Shown: positions 6,032 through 8,539 of the stretch, piece after piece | How positions within the stretch are numbered: the first letter of the stretch is position 1 | Layout of the letters: each line of letters opens with the position of its first letter | NCBI GenBank assembly: GCA_030641425.1 | Contig: DAOWHM010000055.1 | Coordinates: forward strand, 1-8,539 | Direction of reading: 5' to 3' | Source: Candidatus Bathyarchaeota archaeon | GTDB lineage: Archaea; Thermoproteota; Bathyarchaeia; Bathyarchaeales; SOJC01 | DNA length: 8,539 nucleotides | Translations under genes and position numbers: made by a program | Notes under the pieces: model-generated | Databases searched by the model: none | What the model saw: only the letters and a program-made list of their open reading frames with translations | Told to the model about the DNA's origin: nothing

Positions 6032-6272
6032 CTGTTTCTTCCTTCAAAGTCAGCTTCTTTATTAGAGGATCCTCAATCTCTTCCGGAGGAACTTCTTGGA
6101 TGTTGAAAATTTTGATTTGGAAGCGCTTAGCTCTGTGTTTACTCCCCAATTCCATGAATATCTTTTCCTTTGCGTCTTCAGGCTTTAGAGCTCTAACTTC
6201 CTTCTTGAAAGTAGTTTTCAGATTTGGCTTCACTATTTTGCCAGTCACACGAAACACTCTAACTTCATTCAT
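6024..6272 (-). CDS. rplX: Large-subunit ribosomal protein eL20 (L18a/LX)
   Basis: The archaeal LX form of eukaryotic L18a, a surface protein of the 50S subunit lost in some archaeal groups. It has 82 residues, the normal single-domain archaeal size. Seen: an opening strand VRVFRVTGKI at 4-13, a basic loop, then RALKPEDAKEKIFMELGSKH at 27-46, KRFQIKIFNIQEV at 49-61 and a charged tail. It starts 1 base after the aIF6 stop codon and overlaps pfdA by 8 bases, in the conserved order aIF6-LX-prefoldin-FtsY. Confidence 0.92.
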   Translation of the reverse strand: MNEVRVFRVTGKIVKPNLKTTFKKEVRALKPEDAKEKIFMELGSKHRAKRFQIKIFNIQEVPPEEIEDPLIKKLTLKEETDV

Positions 6273-6273
6273 C

Positions 6274-6948
6274 TCATTTCACCACATCAAGCGCTTGACC
6301 TATTATAAATATTTCAGGGCCTGTCGTGAGGGATCCCGCAACTACATCCTTACTGTTTCCTATTAATCCAGTGGATACATAGGGTATTCCACAATTGACA
6401 CTGCCCAGACTCACAGGAACCTTTAAAACATCTTCTAGAAGTTGTTGTTCATCATTCTTGATTAAAGGGTGAGTCAACACTCCTCTATTTGTTGCCAGGG
6501 CTAATGAACCAACGTAGGGCAACCCTGCGACTTCTCCTGGAACAACTTCCACACCTAAGGCATCAGATATAGTCTTAATGGTTTTGGACTTAAGCCTTGG
6601 ATCACAAATGGCTCCATGATCATTTGCCAAAATTGTGTTTCCACAAGCTGTTCTCTTGGTATCAATGATTGTTAGATTGGAATCGCACGTCGCAGTCTTT
6701 ATTGCTTCAATCTCTTTTTCGCGCACGTAATGGGGCAAGATGACCCCATTGGAGTTAGCGCAAACCAGAGCACCTACAACCACTGAGCCTCCTATCGTCG
6801 TTGTAGCCACAGAGACTCCTAACCACTCCTCAATTTTGTGAGTTTTCTCCTCTAATGTTTGGGGGGGAAATATTGCGATTTCACTGGTAGCGAGAGAGTA
6901 GACTCCAATGCTTGCACACCCACGAAGGCTCAGCAAGTATATTGCCAA
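6274..6948 (-). CDS. eif6: Translation initiation factor aIF6 (ribosome anti-association factor)
   Basis: Binds the large subunit and stops early joining with the small subunit; in eukaryotes it also acts late in 60S maturation. It has 224 residues, normal for a five-fold pentein repeat protein. Repeat signatures are visible: GALVCANSNGVILPHYV at 59-75, GNTILANDHGAICDPRL at 103-119, GSLALATNRGVLTHPLI at 147-163 and TGLIGNSKDVVAGSLTTGPE at 193-212. The start is the TTG at 6948. An in-frame stop lies two codons upstream, and GGAG (6957-6960) precedes the TTG by 8 bases. That GGAG shares its first base with the end of the eL31 stop codon (TAGGAG). An ATG 4 bases upstream of the TTG is out of frame. 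Confidence 0.95.
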   Translation of the reverse strand: MAIYLLSLRGCASIGVYSLATSEIAIFPPQTLEEKTHKIEEWLGVSVATTTIGGSVVVGALVCANSNGVILPHYVREKEIEAIKTATCDSNLTIIDTKRTACGNTILANDHGAICDPRLKSKTIKTISDALGVEVVPGEVAGLPYVGSLALATNRGVLTHPLIKNDEQQLLEDVLKVPVSLGSVNCGIPYVSTGLIGNSKDVVAGSLTTGPEIFIIGQALDVVK

Positions 6949-6959
6949 CCATTAATCTC

Positions 6960-7430
6960 CTAGGCCAAGAAAACCGTTACATTTCCCTCTTCGTCTTTTG
7001 CGGCACGAATCCGTAGCCTTCGAGGAGGTTTTTCGATTCCTCGATTCCAGATTTTCTCGTTGACTTCGTTGTCGATGATTATCCTGCCTCCCTCTTCCTC
7101 CCCTTCTTCATCTATCGTTAACTCGCCAACTTTCATATGTCTCTTAATGAAAGCCTTTATTATGCGCATAGCTTTTGGCGCCCGTTTCTTACGAGGTACA
7201 TCCCATGCCCGTCGCAGAGGTATTGTGTAAATCCTTTCCTCAACAAATTCCTCTTCTTTCTCTTTTCGTGCGGACGGCTTCGGTTTCTCTTCTCTCTCCT
7301 CTTCTCCTTCGTCGAAGAGCTCTTCATCTTTTGCTTCTGCAATCTCGGTTTCTTCTAAATCTGCTTCTTGCGCTGTCGACTCCTCGCTTTTCTCGCCAGC
7401 TTCGTCTTCTTCCAAGAGATAATCCTCCAT
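6960..7430 (-). CDS. rpl31e: Large-subunit ribosomal protein eL31 with acidic N-terminal extension
   Basis: A 50S protein that sits beside the polypeptide exit tunnel, near the docking site of SRP and other nascent-chain factors. The family core is about 85-95 residues. Here the core begins near residue 62 (FVEERIYTIPLRRAWDVPR at 62-80) and runs through MRIIKAFIKRHMKV to IWNRGIEKPPRRLRIRA at 127-143. The first 61 residues are an extra tail in which 29 are Asp or Glu, likely disordered. A further acidic insert (about 107-115, DEEGEEEGG) sits inside the core. The start at 7430 is supported by its TAATG overlap with the eL39 stop, with AGGG just before. No Met occurs between residue 1 and 88. 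The core assignment is firm; the role of the tail is unknown. Confidence 0.93.
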   Translation of the reverse strand: MEDYLLEEDEAGEKSEESTAQEADLEETEIAEAKDEELFDEGEEEREEKPKPSARKEKEEEFVEERIYTIPLRRAWDVPRKKRAPKAMRIIKAFIKRHMKVGELTIDEEGEEEGGRIIIDNEVNEKIWNRGIEKPPRRLRIRAAKDEEGNVTVFLA

Positions 7431-7585
7431 TATGCCCTAAGTTTAGTACGTCGCCAATGTTTACTCTTTGGATGTCTTCTAACTCGACCTTGAGTCTTAG
7501 CTACTACCCAAGTTGGAACAGGCTTTTTCTGTTTTCCAGCCTTTGCTAATCTACGTTTTTTCGCGGTTGGCTTGTTTCTAGCCAA
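7430..7585 (-). CDS. rpl39e: Large-subunit ribosomal protein eL39
   Basis: A 51-residue, very basic protein that lines the lower part of the exit tunnel of archaeal and eukaryotic ribosomes. It is easily missed because it is short and starts with TTG. Seen: [19 protein letters not shown] at the start, [19 protein letters not shown] at 22-40, and HWRRTKLRA at the end, matching the family along its full length. The TTG at 7585 is supported by AGGAG about 10 bases upstream, inside the end of the PDCD5 gene, whose stop is 3 bases before. Its own TAA overlaps the ATG of eL31 by one base. The region was translated by hand from the minus strand. Confidence 0.95.
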   Translation of the reverse strand: MARNKPTAKKRRLAKAGKQKKPVPTWVVAKTQGRVRRHPKSKHWRRTKLRA

Positions 7586-7588
7586 TTT

Positions 7589-7921
7589 TTATCTTCTCCT
7601 AATCTTGATGTCTCGTCGTTGAGACTGTAACTGCGCAAGTATCTTTTTCAGTTGGCCATCGGTAACTGGAATTTTGAGGCGTCCCGTTTGAGCAAGCTGT
7701 ATGAGTTGCAGTTCTAACTGTTCTGCAAATTCAGGTTTTACCATCTTCAGGTTCGTGAGGCGTTGCCTCGCCTCTGTGGAAAGTATACGGCGTAGCAAAG
7801 CTTGCTTCTGAACTTGAACCTGTTGTTGCATCTGGGCTTGCTGCTGCTCTTGAGTGAGTCTTCGCTGTAGTTGCTTCATTCTTCTTTCGCGCAATGCATC
7901 GAGTTCTTCGTCTTGGCTCAT
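7589..7921 (-). CDS. PDCD5-family DNA-binding protein
   Basis: The archaeal relative of human programmed cell death protein 5 (TFAR19). Archaeal members bind DNA in vitro and fold as a compact helical bundle; the cellular role is unsettled. It has 110 residues, normal length. Seen: a charged N-terminal helix, a glutamine-rich stretch (about 19-40, with [16 protein letters not shown]), then the conserved core [20 protein letters not shown] at 41-60, [19 protein letters not shown], and a basic C-terminus ending in RDIKIRRR. It sits between eS19 (15 bases upstream) and eL39 (3 bases downstream), a common archaeal arrangement that hints at a link with ribosomes or translation. AGGA precedes the ATG at 7921 closely. 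Confidence 0.94.
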   Translation of the reverse strand: MSQDEELDALRERRMKQLQRRLTQEQQQAQMQQQVQVQKQALLRRILSTEARQRLTNLKMVKPEFAEQLELQLIQLAQTGRLKIPVTDGQLKKILAQLQSQRRDIKIRRR

Positions 7922-7936
7922 AGTTCCTAAACCTTC

Positions 7937-8392
7937 CTAATACTTCGCAAGCTCGGGGATCGATTTCTCTAGCTCCTTCTTCAGTTCAGTCGCTATTGTG
8001 TCGAGTAATCTTCTTCCTTCGCTAGTTAGAACTCTACCTCGTCCTTTCAAGTTTTCGACGAGCCCTGCAGCTTCAAGTTGTTGAAAGAGTTTTCTAATGT
8101 TGCTCCCAGCACCTTTCCTTACATGCTCTTTCCGGACGCCACGATCTTTTCTTCCTCCATATTGGCCTCTCAGTCTTTCGATGCCGATGGGTCCTATCAA
8201 ATAGGTCTTCCGCATGAGTGAAGCACACCGTGTGTACCACCAATTAGGATCTTGAGGTTGGCGTGATGTGAAGACTCCTGTCTTGACAAAAGGTGCCCAA
8301 GGGGGTGGAGAAACTTGGTCTATGTTATCTCTTATGTACTGGGCTAGCTTTTCTATGAAGGTTTGTGCGGGAACATCGTAAGGTGTTGGCAT
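7937..8392 (-). CDS. rps19e: Small-subunit ribosomal protein eS19
   Basis: A small-subunit head protein shared by archaea and eukaryotes and needed for 18S/16S maturation in eukaryotes. It has 151 residues, the normal size, and is almost wholly helical. Seen: PTPYDVPAQTFIEKLAQYI at the N-terminus, PPPWAPFVKTGVFTSRQPQD at 29-48, WWYTRCASLMRKTYLIGPIG at 51-70, the basic block GGRKDRGVRKEHVRKGAGSN at 79-98, and RKLFQQLEAAGLVE after it. The ATG start at 8392 follows AGGT by 7 bases. It is the first gene of the eight-gene minus-strand operon and has the TATA box upstream. Confidence 0.96.
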   Translation of the reverse strand: MPTPYDVPAQTFIEKLAQYIRDNIDQVSPPPWAPFVKTGVFTSRQPQDPNWWYTRCASLMRKTYLIGPIGIERLRGQYGGRKDRGVRKEHVRKGAGSNIRKLFQQLEAAGLVENLKGRGRVLTSEGRRLLDTIATELKKELEKSIPELAKY

Positions 8393-8438
8393 GGTTCTTA
8401 CCTGCGACTATTTTCGTTCAAAAGATTCAGGAAGCTTC

Positions 8439-8446
8439 TTATAAAG
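8439..8446 (-). promoter_or_regulatory. TATA box of the eS19-FtsY operon
   Basis: The minus strand reads CTTTATAA, continuing TTTATAAG, a near-perfect archaeal TATA box, with a purine-rich AAAGTAAG just upstream that could serve as the TFB element. A start about 26 bases on would fall near 8416. That gives a leader of about 24 bases containing the AGGTAAG ribosome site before the eS19 ATG. It probably drives all eight genes, since no later gap is large enough for a promoter of this kind. Confidence 0.7.
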
Positions 8447-8539
8447 GCTTACTTTGCAGTGAACTCTCGCTGTCTGTGTTTGTCCTATCTTTTGCTGCTA
8501 TGTACTTATTGAAAGGTTGTTTGTGTCTTCAAGTAGTAG
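8447..8539. other. Right-edge intergenic DNA, no gene assigned
   Basis: Upstream of the operon TATA box I see no supportable gene. One minus frame from the edge is open for 13 codons to a TAG ending at 8498 and could be the tail of a further upstream gene. A plus-strand ATG at 8500 opens to the edge but has no ribosome site. Both are too short to judge. Confidence 0.4.

Noticed and set aside
7137..7549. Plus-strand ORFs across the eL31/eL39 region
   Set aside because: They are antisense shadows of the acidic and basic codon runs in the ribosomal genes, with no family resemblance or ribosome sites.
8500..8539. Plus-strand gene start at the right edge, divergent from eS19
   Set aside because: Only 13 codons are visible, with no SD site and no clear separate promoter.
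1..8539. Mobile element, CRISPR array, toxin-antitoxin or defence island
   Set aside because: No transposase or integrase, no spaced repeats and no known defence domains; the genes are housekeeping or membrane functions.

Overview
The window is archaeal, judged from gene content. It carries eS19, eL39, eL31 and eL20 (LX) ribosomal proteins, aIF6, a PDCD5-type DNA-binding protein, a prefoldin alpha subunit, an NG-only FtsY, a GEK1-type D-aminoacyl-tRNA deacylase and a PAC2-family proteasome-assembly chaperone. Base composition is moderate. There are many TTG starts behind Shine-Dalgarno (SD) sequences, and a clear archaeal TATA box. A lineage near Bathyarchaeia, or another TACK/Asgard-adjacent uncultivated group, is my best guess; it rests on gene mix and protein style, not on a phylogeny.

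Left part (1-641): the 5' end of a secreted protein gene runs off the left edge on the minus strand. It starts at a TTG and encodes a signal peptide. A stretch of about 360 bases without a convincing gene follows, and then a complete tRNA-Gly(GCC) with encoded CCA. An 11-base direct repeat of the tRNA 5' region lies just upstream of the tRNA.

Middle part (666-4622): dtdA (minus) and a carbamoyltransferase gene (plus) diverge from a shared promoter region of about 100 bases. The carbamoyltransferase has the carbamoyl-phosphate site of the ornithine/aspartate family but unusual residues where the second substrate binds. A spacer of about 240 bases, holding an inverted repeat and a possible 29-codon ORF, leads to the PAC2-family protein, whose last three residues (IYV) form a HbYX-type proteasome-docking tail. 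Then comes a MscS-type channel whose usual C-terminal alpha/beta part is replaced by an Ig-like/transthyretin-like beta domain.

Right part (4684-8539, all minus): a tight eight-gene operon reads from a strong TATA box near 8442 in the order eS19, PDCD5, eL39, eL31, aIF6, eL20/LX, prefoldin alpha, FtsY. Genes are 0-15 bases apart or overlap (TAATG and ATGTCTAA junctions). The operon links making the large ribosomal subunit, keeping subunits apart (aIF6), nascent-chain folding (prefoldin) and membrane targeting (FtsY, the SRP receptor). It converges with the channel gene over a 61-base gap with a T-tract. eL39 is too short for a usual ORF scan but is clearly present.

I see no mobile element, CRISPR array or defence system. 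The most interesting points are the substrate-site changes in the carbamoyltransferase, the MscS-Ig fusion, the long acidic N-terminal extension of eL31, and the HbYX tail of the PAC2 protein.
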